Translations under genes and position numbers: made by a program | In this document: positions 1-5,765 of the stretch, piece by piece | Layout: each line of letters opens with the position of its first letter | Position numbering within the stretch: the stretch's first letter is position 1 | NCBI GenBank assembly: GCA_035705985.1 | Contig: DASSVP010000072.1 | Location: 1 to 12,163, forward strand | DNA: 12,163 nucleotides | Source: JACVRW01 sp035705985 | Lineage (GTDB): Bacteria; Actinomycetota; Thermoleophilia; Solirubrobacterales; Thermoleophilaceae | Direction of reading: 5' to 3' | The notes under the pieces: generated by a model | Told to the model about the DNA's origin: nothing | The model's database searches: none | The model's input: the letters and a program-made list of their open reading frames with translations, nothing else

Positions 1-36
1 ACGCGCGCGCCTTCGAACCTGTGCGCCCTCGCCTCC

Positions 37-56
37 GAGGTGCCGACCGGCGCCTC
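37..56 (-). terminator. GC hairpin downstream of the Thr/Pro-rich protein gene
   Basis: An 8-bp stem (GAGGTGCC with GGCGCCTC, one G-T wobble) with a 4-nt loop lies about 10 nt past the minus-strand stop codon at 67-69. No T-run follows, so this is at best a U-tract-less terminator or an mRNA end stabiliser. Bases 1-66 show no gene that I can support. Confidence 0.3.
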
Positions 57-66
57 CAGCTGTGAG

Positions 67-717
67 CTAGGCGGCGGCACGGTCGCGCCGGGCGACGGCG
101 GTGCCGAGCGCTGCGCCGGTGATCAGCAGAAGCGCGACCCCGAGCAGCAGCGGGTTCGCCGGCTCGCCGGGGTCGGCCGAGGCTGGCGTCGCGAATATCG
201 GGGCTGCCTCCGGCGGCGTGGCGGCTTCGGCGGCGCGCCGCCGCCCCCGCGCACGCGCGCGCTTCTTACGGTCCGCCTTCGGCGCGGCTGCCACCGCGTC
301 GTCCGCGGTGGACTGGACCGGTTCGCTCGACGTCTGGGCGGGAGCGGGAGCCGAGGACTCGGGCGGAGCGGCCTGGGAGACGGGCGTCTGGCCGCCGCCG
401 GTCGGAACGCTCTCGACGTACTCGTTCGGCGCGGCCGTGGGCTCCGGGCTCGGCGCGGGAGTCGTCGCGGTCGGCGTCGTCTCGGTTGGCGTCGTCTCGG
501 TGGGCCCCGGCTCCGTCGGCGTCGTTTCCGTCGGCGTCGTATCCGTTGGAGCCTGCATCGTCTCGCTCGGGGTCTCCGTCGTCTCGGCGGGTGCCTGCGC
601 GTAGGCAGCGCCGCTCGCGCCGAGCGCGACGCTCGCGGCAAGAGCCGCGCAGCGGACGACGAGGGAGCTCGCGAGGCGATTCGCGCCTGCGCGGCGTGGC
701 GTTGGCGCGTCAGTCAT
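67..717 (-). CDS. Secreted Thr/Pro-rich membrane-anchored protein, function unknown
   Basis: Encodes 216 residues from the ATG at 717, which has an AAGGAA ribosome site about 9 nt upstream; the open frame extends back to 825, but that part lacks a ribosome site and protein-like composition. The N-terminus is a signal peptide: basic RR/R residues, a hydrophobic stretch at 15-37 and a likely cut after AYA-40. Residues about 42-93 are low-complexity Thr/Glu/Pro repeats (TETTP units). A Pro/Ala/Ser-rich region follows, then a strongly basic patch at 148-162 (KKRARARGRRR), and finally a membrane segment at about 189-208 ending in RRDR. This resembles a cell-surface stalk protein held in the membrane by its C-terminus; there is no LPXTG sorting motif. 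I recognise no catalytic domain. The repeat region is probably an extended, possibly glycosylated spacer (inference). It is not obviously linked to the lasso cluster. Confidence 0.75.
   Translation of the reverse strand: MTDAPTPRRAGANRLASSLVVRCAALAASVALGASGAAYAQAPAETTETPSETMQAPTDTTPTETTPTEPGPTETTPTETTPTATTPAPSPEPTAAPNEYVESVPTGGGQTPVSQAAPPESSAPAPAQTSSEPVQSTADDAVAAAPKADRKKRARARGRRRAAEAATPPEAAPIFATPASADPGEPANPLLLGVALLLITGAALGTAVARRDRAAA
455..549 (-). repeat. 15-bp tandem repeat encoding TETTP pentapeptides
   Basis: Units beginning at 470, 485, 500, 515 and 530 (plus-strand form GTCGGCGTCGTCTCG, with variation) repeat every 15 bp, with degenerate units on both sides. The 15-bp period keeps the reading frame and yields Thr-Glu-Thr-Thr-Pro, so the array encodes the extended region of the surface protein. 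The third unit has diverged to encode TEPGP. Confidence 0.8.
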
Positions 718-835
718 GTCCAGAAGTTCCTTTTCGCCCGCATCTACGGGCTTCCCGGCCCGCGTCGTACCTCTTTCGATAACACAGGTGCTCCGGTTCG
801 GCAAGCGTGCGCAGCTGGGTGCCAATCCGCCCCCA

Positions 836-848
836 GGGGCGTCGCCCC
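836..848 (-). other. GC-rich hairpin between two minus-strand genes
   Basis: GGGGC-GTC-GCCCC forms a compact perfect hairpin in the 212-bp gap between the nucleotidyltransferase gene (ending at 930) and the surface-protein gene (starting at 717). A second compound hairpin (GGAAC/GTTCC around CGCT/AGCG, 903-929) lies directly after the nucleotidyltransferase stop. Neither has a T-run. They could end or stabilise the nucleotidyltransferase transcript. A possible minus-strand promoter (TTGCCG at 804-799, then a TTATCG-like hexamer) sits downstream of them and would serve the surface-protein gene; this is weak. Confidence 0.3.
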
Positions 849-929
849 ATGTGGCTGAGCTCCCGGCACAGACGCCATCTCTCTCACAGCTGCCCCAACC
901 CGGGAACCGGCGCTTCGGAGCGATGTTCC

Positions 930-1889
930 TCAGCCGAGCCCGCGCGCCCGCCGTCGCGCGCGCAGCCAGGCTCGAAGCGCGTCTGGCGTGGCCGCCACGA
1001 GCCAGGCGAGACGGCGCAGGTAGCCCAGCGCAAGCCCCGCGCGCCCGCGACGAGCGACCGGATACCAGACGCGCATGAACTCAGGCTTCGGGAAGAGCCT
1101 GGGGAGGAGGATGTCGAGCTTGGCGCGAACGCCCCGCGTCTTCGCGAGCCGGTCGATCGTCCAGGCGGAGTAGGACGCCGATTCGGCCAGCAGCGCCGCA
1201 TCCACGCTGCCGGCGCCCGTCAGCTCGAGCCTGAAGGCCAGCTCCTCGCCGTCGGGGAGCCGGCGGAGACCCGCCGCGAAGGCCGCCTCGGCGCCGAGCT
1301 GCTTCGCGAGGCCGGCCGCCCGGGTCCACGCTTCCGGCGGGAGCCTGGCGATGGCGCGCGAGAGGTCGATCAGCGGCTTCTGCGCGGCGGCCTCGGAGAC
1401 CGCCGCGTGGAGAGCAATGTGGAGGGCCCGTGCGGGCTCGGAGAGGATGTCGACCTGGGTGCCCGCGACGAGGATCCTGTCCGTGCCCGCCGAGAGAACC
1501 GCCCAGGGGTCGACGTCGGCCCGATCGGCGCCACCGAGCGTGACGTGCAGATCGACGCACATGTCGTCCGACGGCCGCACCCAGACCTGGGCGTGCTCGA
1601 CAGTTCGAGCCGGCTCGCGCCCGGCCCGCCTTCGGTAACCGAGCCGCCGAAGCACGTCACCCGCACGTTCGACGTCGGCGCCACTCACGAGCAGGTCGAC
1701 GTCACCGTAGGCCCTCGGCTCCTCGGGGTCGTACAGCCAGGCGTCGAACGACGCGCCCTTCAGGAGGACGCTCCGGATGCCCGCGGCGCGGAAGGCGGCG
1801 ACCGCCTCGGCGGTCGCCGCGTCGACCACGAGGCCGAGCCCCGCGGCCTCGAGCGGGTCCCATGGCAGTTCCGGGCCGTCGGTCACCAC
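930..1889 (-). CDS. Nucleotidyltransferase-family protein of the lasso cluster
   Basis: Encodes 319 residues. The N-terminal third carries the hallmarks of the uncharacterised nucleotidyltransferase family often found in lasso-peptide and PqqD-containing clusters: a VLLKG motif (41-45) followed by R59-x-YGDVDLLV (61-68), giving the D63-x-D65 metal-binding pair, and a later VDLHV (112-116) that fits the third acidic strand. The C-terminal half is helical and Ala/Arg-rich with an aromatic patch near 275-300; I see no further motif. Family members are thought to transfer a nucleotide to an unknown acceptor; in lasso clusters a role in tailoring is inferred, not shown here. The start is GTG 1889 or the adjacent GTG at 1886. 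The second fits a leaderless message better, lying 7 nt after a minus-strand TACCCT hexamer (1899-1894). The gene is divergent from the ABC exporter genes and shares its promoter region with them. Confidence 0.85.
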   Translation of the reverse strand: MVTDGPELPWDPLEAAGLGLVVDAATAEAVAAFRAAGIRSVLLKGASFDAWLYDPEEPRAYGDVDLLVSGADVERAGDVLRRLGYRRRAGREPARTVEHAQVWVRPSDDMCVDLHVTLGGADRADVDPWAVLSAGTDRILVAGTQVDILSEPARALHIALHAAVSEAAAQKPLIDLSRAIARLPPEAWTRAAGLAKQLGAEAAFAAGLRRLPDGEELAFRLELTGAGSVDAALLAESASYSAWTIDRLAKTRGVRAKLDILLPRLFPKPEFMRVWYPVARRGRAGLALGYLRRLAWLVAATPDALRAWLRARRRARGLG

Positions 1890-1892
1890 GTC

Positions 1893-1899
1893 TAGGGTA
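1893..1899. promoter_or_regulatory. Shared bidirectional -10 region (TAGGGTA)
   Basis: The 7-mer TAGGGTA reads as TAGGGT on the plus strand (1893-1898), ending 6 nt before the GTG start at 1905. On the minus strand it reads as TACCCT (1899-1894), ending 4 or 7 nt before the two candidate GTG starts at 1889 and 1886. This is the TANNNT form of a sigma-70-type -10 element, placed as expected for leaderless mRNAs in both directions. No good -35 is visible on either side. The whole divergent intergenic region is about 15 bp. Confidence 0.55.
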
Positions 1900-1904
1900 A
1901 GGGC

Positions 1905-2528
1905 GTGTCCTCGCCGGTCCTCGCGGTCTCAGGCTTGACTCGAACCTTCGGGAGCAAGCCCGTCGTGGGACCGCTGGACATGGCCGCCCAGCCGGGCGAG
2001 CGCATCGCGCTCGTCGGCCCGAACGGCAGCGGCAAGACGACCGTCCTCCGGTGTGCCGCGGGCACGCTGCTGCCCACCACCGGCGAGGTGAGGGTGGGCG
2101 GTCACCCCGCGGGGACTCTCGCGACGAAGCATCTCGTCGGCGCGTCGCTCTCCCAGGAGCGATCGTTCTATCTGCGTCTCTCGGGTCACCAGAACCTGCT
2201 CTTCTACGCGAGCCTGCGCCATTCCGCTCGGCGCGCGGCGGCCCGCCAGGTCGCGTCGATCGAGGACGAGCTGGAGATCACCGACATCGCGAGCAACCGG
2301 ATGGACAGGTGCTCCAGCGGGATGCTCCAACAGATCTCGCTCGCCCGCGCTCTCCTCGGCGACCCGCAGCTGCTGCTGCTCGACGAGCCCACCCGGTCCC
2401 TCGACACCGACGCGGTCGGCCGGCTGTGGAGCGCAATCGACAGGCGACCGCAGCTCGCCGTCCTGATCGCCACGCATCGAGAAGATGACCTCCCTCACTG
2501 CGACGACCAGATCCAGCTTCACGCCTAG
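1905..2528 (+). CDS. ABC transporter ATP-binding protein of the lasso cluster
   Basis: Encodes 207 residues and is a single nucleotide-binding domain. It has Walker A GPNGSGKTT (38-46), Q-loop Gln84 (SLSQE), a signature region CSSGM-LQQ (136-143), Walker B LLLLDEP (156-162), D-loop SLD (165-167) and H-loop His191 (IATHR). The signature departs from LSGGQ but keeps the Ser and Gly that contact ATP. It ends soon after the H-loop, so it is a minimal subunit. Its partner is the ABC-2 permease that overlaps its 3' end by 44 bp, and together they form an exporter in the cytoplasmic membrane. The cluster context suggests export of, or immunity to, the lasso peptide (inference). The GTG start has no Shine-Dalgarno sequence; a TAGGGT -10 hexamer 6 nt upstream suggests a leaderless mRNA. 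Classical lasso exporters are often single McjD-like fusions, so the split form is notable. Confidence 0.92.
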   Translation: MSSPVLAVSGLTRTFGSKPVVGPLDMAAQPGERIALVGPNGSGKTTVLRCAAGTLLPTTGEVRVGGHPAGTLATKHLVGASLSQERSFYLRLSGHQNLLFYASLRHSARRAAARQVASIEDELEITDIASNRMDRCSSGMLQQISLARALLGDPQLLLLDEPTRSLDTDAVGRLWSAIDRRPQLAVLIATHREDDLPHCDDQIQLHA

Positions 2529-3330
2529 GCTGCCTCGGCTGCGCGCCATCGTCGCGCTCGTACGCCGCGACTTCCTCATCCGGGCCTCGTACCGGGCCAT
2601 GCTCGTGCTGGACCTGGTCATCGGCCTCCTCGACGTACTGATCTACTACTTCATCTCGGAGACCTTTCAGGGAGCGGCCACCACCTCCCTGGGAGCCGCG
2701 CCCACGTACTTCGCGTTCGCGCTCGTCGGCATTGCGGTCACCACCGTGGTCAGCGCGACCAGCGGGGGCATAGCCATGCGTGTCCGTGAGGAGCAGCTCA
2801 CGGGCACGCTCGAGGCGCTCGTCACCCAGCCGGTCACCACCCTGGAGATGTCGATCGGCATGTGCGGCCTGCCCTTCCTGCTCGCCAGCTTCAGAGTCGG
2901 GCTCTACCTGCTCCTGGGCGGAGCGCTGCTCGGCGTCGACTTCTCGGATGCCGACTGGGTGGGGTTTCTGGTCGTGCTGACCGCCACCGGCGCGGCGATG
3001 TCGTCGATCGGCATCGTCACGGCGGCGGCCGTGGTCGTCGTCAAGCGCGGCTACACGATCGCCGCCGTCCTCGTGTTCGGACTGGGGCTGTTGGGCGGGG
3101 CGTTCTTCCCGATCTCGGTGCTTCCCGACTGGCTCGAGCCGGTCGGCAAGGTGGTCCCGCTGCGATTCGCGTTCGATGGCCTCCGTCAAGCGCTCTACAT
3201 CGGCTCGGGCTGGGAAGCCGAGGCGCTCGTGCTCATCATCATCACGCTGACCGCGATTCCGATGGCCGTCTGGCTGTTCGGCCGCGCGATCCTGTACGGG
3301 CGCCGTTCGGGCTCGCTGTCCCAGTACTAG
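2485..3330 (+). CDS. ABC-2 type permease of the lasso cluster
   Basis: Encodes 281 residues. About six membrane segments are visible, near 38-58, 74-95, 128-150, 160-183, 191-212 and 247-267, after a basic cytoplasmic N-terminus. Residues 98-122 (MRVREEQLTGTLEALVTQPV) are the typical ABC-2 cytoplasmic coupling region, and GGAFFPISVLP (204-214) is the characteristic loop near the fifth segment. The protein pairs with the ATPase encoded just upstream; the 44-bp overlap and a GAGAAG purine run next to the ATG at 2485 suggest translational coupling. Role inferred from position: export of the mature lasso peptide across the membrane, possibly giving self-protection. Substrate specificity cannot be read from the sequence; a general drug or polysaccharide exporter of the same family would look similar. 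Confidence 0.9.
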   Translation: MTSLTATTRSSFTPRLPRLRAIVALVRRDFLIRASYRAMLVLDLVIGLLDVLIYYFISETFQGAATTSLGAAPTYFAFALVGIAVTTVVSATSGGIAMRVREEQLTGTLEALVTQPVTTLEMSIGMCGLPFLLASFRVGLYLLLGGALLGVDFSDADWVGFLVVLTATGAAMSSIGIVTAAAVVVVKRGYTIAAVLVFGLGLLGGAFFPISVLPDWLEPVGKVVPLRFAFDGLRQALYIGSGWEAEALVLIIITLTAIPMAVWLFGRAILYGRRSGSLSQY

Positions 3331-3357
3331 CCGGAGCGTGCCGGCGGGGCGCCGGGC

Positions 3358-3400
3358 CATTGGATCGCCGCGCGCACCGTTCGACAGATCATTGGATCGC
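3358..3400 (+). promoter_or_regulatory. 11-bp direct repeats (possible operator) upstream of B1
   Basis: CATTGGATCGC occurs perfectly at 3358-3368 and again at 3390-3400. The copies are 32 bp apart, about three helical turns, so they face the same side of the DNA. The second copy lies inside the spacer between the -35 and -10 of the B1 promoter, and the first lies upstream of the -35. This is the layout expected of a regulator binding cooperatively to two sites. Which regulator binds is unknown. Confidence 0.5.
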
Positions 3401-3415
3401 ACCTATAGTCGAAAA
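3381..3415 (+). promoter_or_regulatory. Strong leaderless promoter of the lasso biosynthetic operon
   Basis: A -35 hexamer TCGACA (3381-3386, five of six to TTGACA), a 17-bp spacer and a -10 hexamer TATAGT (3404-3409, five of six to TATAAT) are followed by 6 nt and then the ATG at 3416. Transcription would begin at or next to the start codon, giving a leaderless mRNA. This promoter separates the biosynthetic genes from the transporter genes upstream. Confidence 0.8.
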
Positions 3416-3697
3416 ATGGATGGGGTATACGCCGTTCGGCGTCAGGATGACGTCGTTAGCAGGAAGGTTGGCGACCGGCTGGTGGTTGTGGACCTCCAAA
3501 CGAACCGCATCTACGAGCTCAATCCGACCGCTTCCCGCCTGTGGGAGCTCCTCGAGACGGGCCGTGACCGCGCCGAGCTGGAGCAGGCGATGCTCAAAGA
3601 GTTCGAAGTGCGCGAGCCGGACCTGTCCGTAAACCTCGACGAGACGCTCAACCTTCTCTCTGCCAAAGGCCTGATTGCGGAGTATGAACCCGCCTGA
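3416..3697 (+). CDS. PqqD-like lasso leader-binding protein (B1/RRE)
   Basis: Encodes 93 residues from ATG 3416, chosen over the in-frame ATG at 3338 because the promoter -10 lies between them and the upstream part is not protein-like. The PqqD/RRE fold is recognisable: beta strands in VVSRKVGDRLVVVDLQTNRIYELN (13-36), then NPTASRLWELLETG (36-49), a helical region with EQAMLKEFEV (56-65), and a final helix DETLNLLSAKGLIAEYEPA (75-93). PqqD-like proteins have no catalytic activity; they bind the leader of a RiPP precursor and deliver it to the peptidase and cyclase. In lasso systems this is protein B1 (or E), split from the B2 peptidase, as here. It overlaps the cyclase gene by 14 bp, which fits translational coupling and a shared operon. 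Confidence 0.93.
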   Translation: MDGVYAVRRQDDVVSRKVGDRLVVVDLQTNRIYELNPTASRLWELLETGRDRAELEQAMLKEFEVREPDLSVNLDETLNLLSAKGLIAEYEPA

Positions 3698-5543
3698 GCT
3701 GGCTCTACGCGAGCCCGACGCGGTCGGGCTGCTTGGAGCCGGCTCCTGGATCGCCCGACTGGACCCGGCTCGCCGCGGGGGCGCGCTCGAGCTGCGACCC
3801 GACGGCGAGTCCGCGCGCGTAGCCACCGCGGGCGACGAGACGAGCGCCGTCGTCTTCGCGGGGCAGCTTCACAACGAGGCCGAGTTGCAGGCCCTCGTCG
3901 GCCAGCCGGAAGCCGAGAGTCCCTCGGCGCTCGTCCTGGCGGGATACCGTCGCCTCGGCCGCGCGGTGCTCGACCGGCTCCGTGGAGTGTTCGCGGTGAT
4001 CGTCTGGGACAGCGCGTCCGGCACGGGCTTCTGCGCACGGGACCAGGTGGGACACCACCCGCTCTTCTACGCGAGCCGCAACTCGGTCCTCTACCTCTCC
4101 GACTCGATCAAGGCCCTCCTGTCCCTCGAGGAGGTCTCCGGCGAGGTCAACCGGGCCGCCCTGGCCGACCACTTCTGCTTCCGGTGGCCGGACCCGAGCG
4201 AGACCTACTTCACGGACGTACGCCGAGTGCCGGCCAGTCACATGCTGCGGGTCGGCGGAGCCGGGCTCTCCCTCGAGCGCTACTGGGACCCGGTCCCCCC
4301 GGGCGAAGACGCGCGCTGGGTGACCGACGACGAGATAGGCCGGTTCGACGAGCTCTTCTCGCAGGCGGTGGACCGGTGCCTCGCCGTCGGCCGACCCGGG
4401 ATCTTCCTGAGCGGAGGAATCGACTCCGTGTCCGTGGCCGCGGAGGCGACTCGAAAGACGCGCGCCGGCGGACAGGCGACGCCCTGGGCACTCTCGATGG
4501 CCTACTCCGATCCGAGCTGCAACGAAGAGCCGGTGCAGCAGGGCGTCGCGCGCGCGCTCCAGCTCGAGCAGGTGATGCTCGACTTCGAGGCGGTGCTTCC
4601 GGAGGGCGGACTGCTTGCCTCGGCTACCGCCCTGAGCCGTCAGCGGCCCGCTCCGCTCCAGAGCTTCTGGGCGCCCGGGTATCTACGCCTCGCAGGCGAG
4701 GGCCGCAACCGGGGGTGCGAGACCATCCTGACCGGCCATGGCGGGGACGAGTGGCTGGGCGTCGGACCGATCCACGCGGCCGACCTCCTGCGATCGCTCG
4801 ACGTCGCCGGTCTCGCCCGCATGTTCGCCTCCTACCGGCGGTCGTACCCGACCCGGCCGGCGAAGCTGGTCTACCGCCTGCTCTGGAAATGGGGGGCGCG
4901 GCCGTTGGTCGCGAACGCCGTGTGGAAGCTCGTTACCGCCCACATGCCTGCCGTGGGCGCCGCCCGCCGGCGGCACTGCCTCGAGGCCGGTACGCACGAG
5001 TGGGTGGCCCCGGACGCCGCGCTCAGGGCCGAGTTGCTCCGGCGTGGAGAGGAGTGGTGGCCGGAACGAGCGAACGGCAGCCACTACCTGCACGAGACGC
5101 GCCTCGCGCTCGACAACCCGCTCGTGACGATCGCGATGGAGGAGACGTTCGAGAACGGCCGCGAGCTGGGGATGGACATCCTCGCGCCGTTCGCGGACGC
5201 CGACCTCGTGGACTTCCTCTACCGCACCCCCCCTCGGCTGCTCGACAAGGGTGGCCGGGCGAAGGGCCTGGTCCGTGAGCGCCTGGCGCGCGAGTTCCCC
5301 GAGCTCGGCTTCGGGCGCCAGCGCAAGATCAACGCGACATCGTATGTCGGCTCGATGATCGCGCGCGAGCTGACGTCCGCGTGGCAAGCGACGGGGGGCG
5401 TCGAGCGCTTGTCCGAATTCGGCATCGTCGACCCCGGGCGAGTGCAGCCGACCCTCGCGGCCGCCCTGGGGGGCGACCGCCTGGCGCAGCACCACGCCTG
5501 GGAGATGCTCAATCTCGAGTCCTGGCTCCGATCGAACACGTGA
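3684..5543 (+). CDS. Asparagine-synthetase-like lasso cyclase (C)
   Basis: Encodes 619 residues from ATG 3684; a TTG three codons earlier is possible, but ATG with GGAG just upstream is preferred. The N-terminal region (to about 195) is a glutaminase-type (class II amidotransferase) domain lacking the Cys2 nucleophile, as usual in lasso cyclases. The C-terminal synthetase domain has the ATP-pyrophosphatase P-loop SGGIDS (243-248) and GHGGDE (351-356), both typical of AsnB-like enzymes. In lasso biosynthesis this enzyme adenylates the side-chain carboxylate of an Asp or Glu in the core and joins it to the N-terminal amine to form the macrolactam ring. Its place between B1 and the precursor gene supports this role over asparagine synthesis. 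It ends 14 bp before the start of the precursor gene. Confidence 0.93.
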   Translation: MNPPELALREPDAVGLLGAGSWIARLDPARRGGALELRPDGESARVATAGDETSAVVFAGQLHNEAELQALVGQPEAESPSALVLAGYRRLGRAVLDRLRGVFAVIVWDSASGTGFCARDQVGHHPLFYASRNSVLYLSDSIKALLSLEEVSGEVNRAALADHFCFRWPDPSETYFTDVRRVPASHMLRVGGAGLSLERYWDPVPPGEDARWVTDDEIGRFDELFSQAVDRCLAVGRPGIFLSGGIDSVSVAAEATRKTRAGGQATPWALSMAYSDPSCNEEPVQQGVARALQLEQVMLDFEAVLPEGGLLASATALSRQRPAPLQSFWAPGYLRLAGEGRNRGCETILTGHGGDEWLGVGPIHAADLLRSLDVAGLARMFASYRRSYPTRPAKLVYRLLWKWGARPLVANAVWKLVTAHMPAVGAARRRHCLEAGTHEWVAPDAALRAELLRRGEEWWPERANGSHYLHETRLALDNPLVTIAMEETFENGRELGMDILAPFADADLVDFLYRTPPRLLDKGGRAKGLVRERLAREFPELGFGRQRKINATSYVGSMIARELTSAWQATGGVERLSEFGIVDPGRVQPTLAAALGGDRLAQHHAWEMLNLESWLRSNT

Positions 5544-5544
5544 G

Positions 5545-5551
5545 AGGAGGT
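5545..5551 (+). promoter_or_regulatory. Consensus ribosome binding site of the precursor gene
   Basis: AGGAGGT lies 6 nt before the GTG at 5558 and just after the cyclase stop (5541-5543). It is the strongest Shine-Dalgarno sequence I see in the window, decides the precursor start, and fits high expression of a peptide consumed stoichiometrically. Confidence 0.85.
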
Positions 5552-5557
5552 GAGAGA

Positions 5558-5698
5558 GTGGAGACCAAGAAGTGGGAGCCGATGAAGGTGACCGATGTTG
5601 GTCACGTTGGCGATGTTGTTCAGGGTGGACAGGGAAAGCTCAGCCCGCCCGACAACGACCCCGGTGAGGCGAAGAAGCCTCCGGGGGGCGAGCCCTAG
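5558..5698 (+). CDS. Lasso-peptide precursor (A), atypical core
   Basis: A 46-residue ORF starting at GTG behind a perfect AGGAGGT. The leader matches the lasso recognition pattern YxxPxLxxxG in relaxed form: W6 for Tyr, P8 one place early, V11 for Leu, and G15 in register. Extending the pattern puts the usual -2 Thr at V21 and the first core residue at G23, giving a core that opens GGQGKLSPPDNDPGE and ends KKPPGGEP. On that reading the first acidic acceptor, D32, is at core position 10; starting at G24 gives position 9, and at G26 position 7. Known rings use 7-9 residues, so the start is uncertain. The core is Gly/Pro-rich with no aromatic plug residue. A longer open frame runs back into the cyclase gene, and the competing kinase frame starts at 5595, so automated annotation may miss this gene. 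The position between C and K supports its being the substrate. Confidence 0.8.
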   Translation: METKKWEPMKVTDVGHVGDVVQGGQGKLSPPDNDPGEAKKPPGGEP

Positions 5699-5714
5699 GC
5701 CGCTTCACCAGCGA

Positions 5715-5745
5715 GGCTCGGGCGGACTGCGTGTGCGCCCGAGCC
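5715..5745 (+). other. Perfect 10-bp hairpin between precursor and kinase genes
   Basis: GGCTCGGGCG (5715-5724) and CGCCCGAGCC (5736-5745) are exact inverted repeats with an 11-nt loop, in the 67-bp gap between the precursor stop and the kinase start. No T-run follows. It could partly terminate or process the transcript so that precursor mRNA outnumbers enzyme mRNA, or shield the precursor message from 3' decay; such intercistronic structures after the A gene are known in other lasso operons. Confidence 0.75.
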
Positions 5746-5765
5746 AACGCTGGGAGCTCGCGTCT

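Noticed and set aside
1..66. A tRNA gene suggested by a GTTCGAA-like T-loop on the minus strand
   Set aside because: Flanking bases do not form a T-stem and no anticodon or acceptor arm can be folded.
718..825. A c-di-GMP (GEMM) riboswitch in the leader of the surface-protein gene
   Set aside because: On the minus strand a CGAAAG...GACGC string is vaguely similar, but the GGCAAACC and AGGUAGC core elements are missing.
3338..3415. Upstream extension of the PqqD-like gene to 3338
   Set aside because: The promoter -35/-10 and the direct repeats occupy this stretch, and the family domain begins after residue 27 of the longer frame.
4184..5278. Long open frames overlapping real genes (for example 4184-5278 plus, 2278-3402 minus, 10249-11424 minus, 807-1895 plus)
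   Set aside because: They are Arg/Pro/Ala-rich shadow frames typical of GC-rich DNA. They lack domain motifs and ribosome sites and lie fully or largely under genes with clear conserved motifs.
3684..5543. A housekeeping asparagine synthetase (asnB)
   Set aside because: There is no Cys2 glutaminase nucleophile, and the gene lies between B1 and the precursor, so the lasso cyclase reading is better.
5595..5765. Upstream extension of the kinase to the ATG at 5595
   Set aside because: It overlaps the precursor gene in another frame, has no ribosome site and a non-protein-like composition; ATG 5766 has GGGAG at good spacing.
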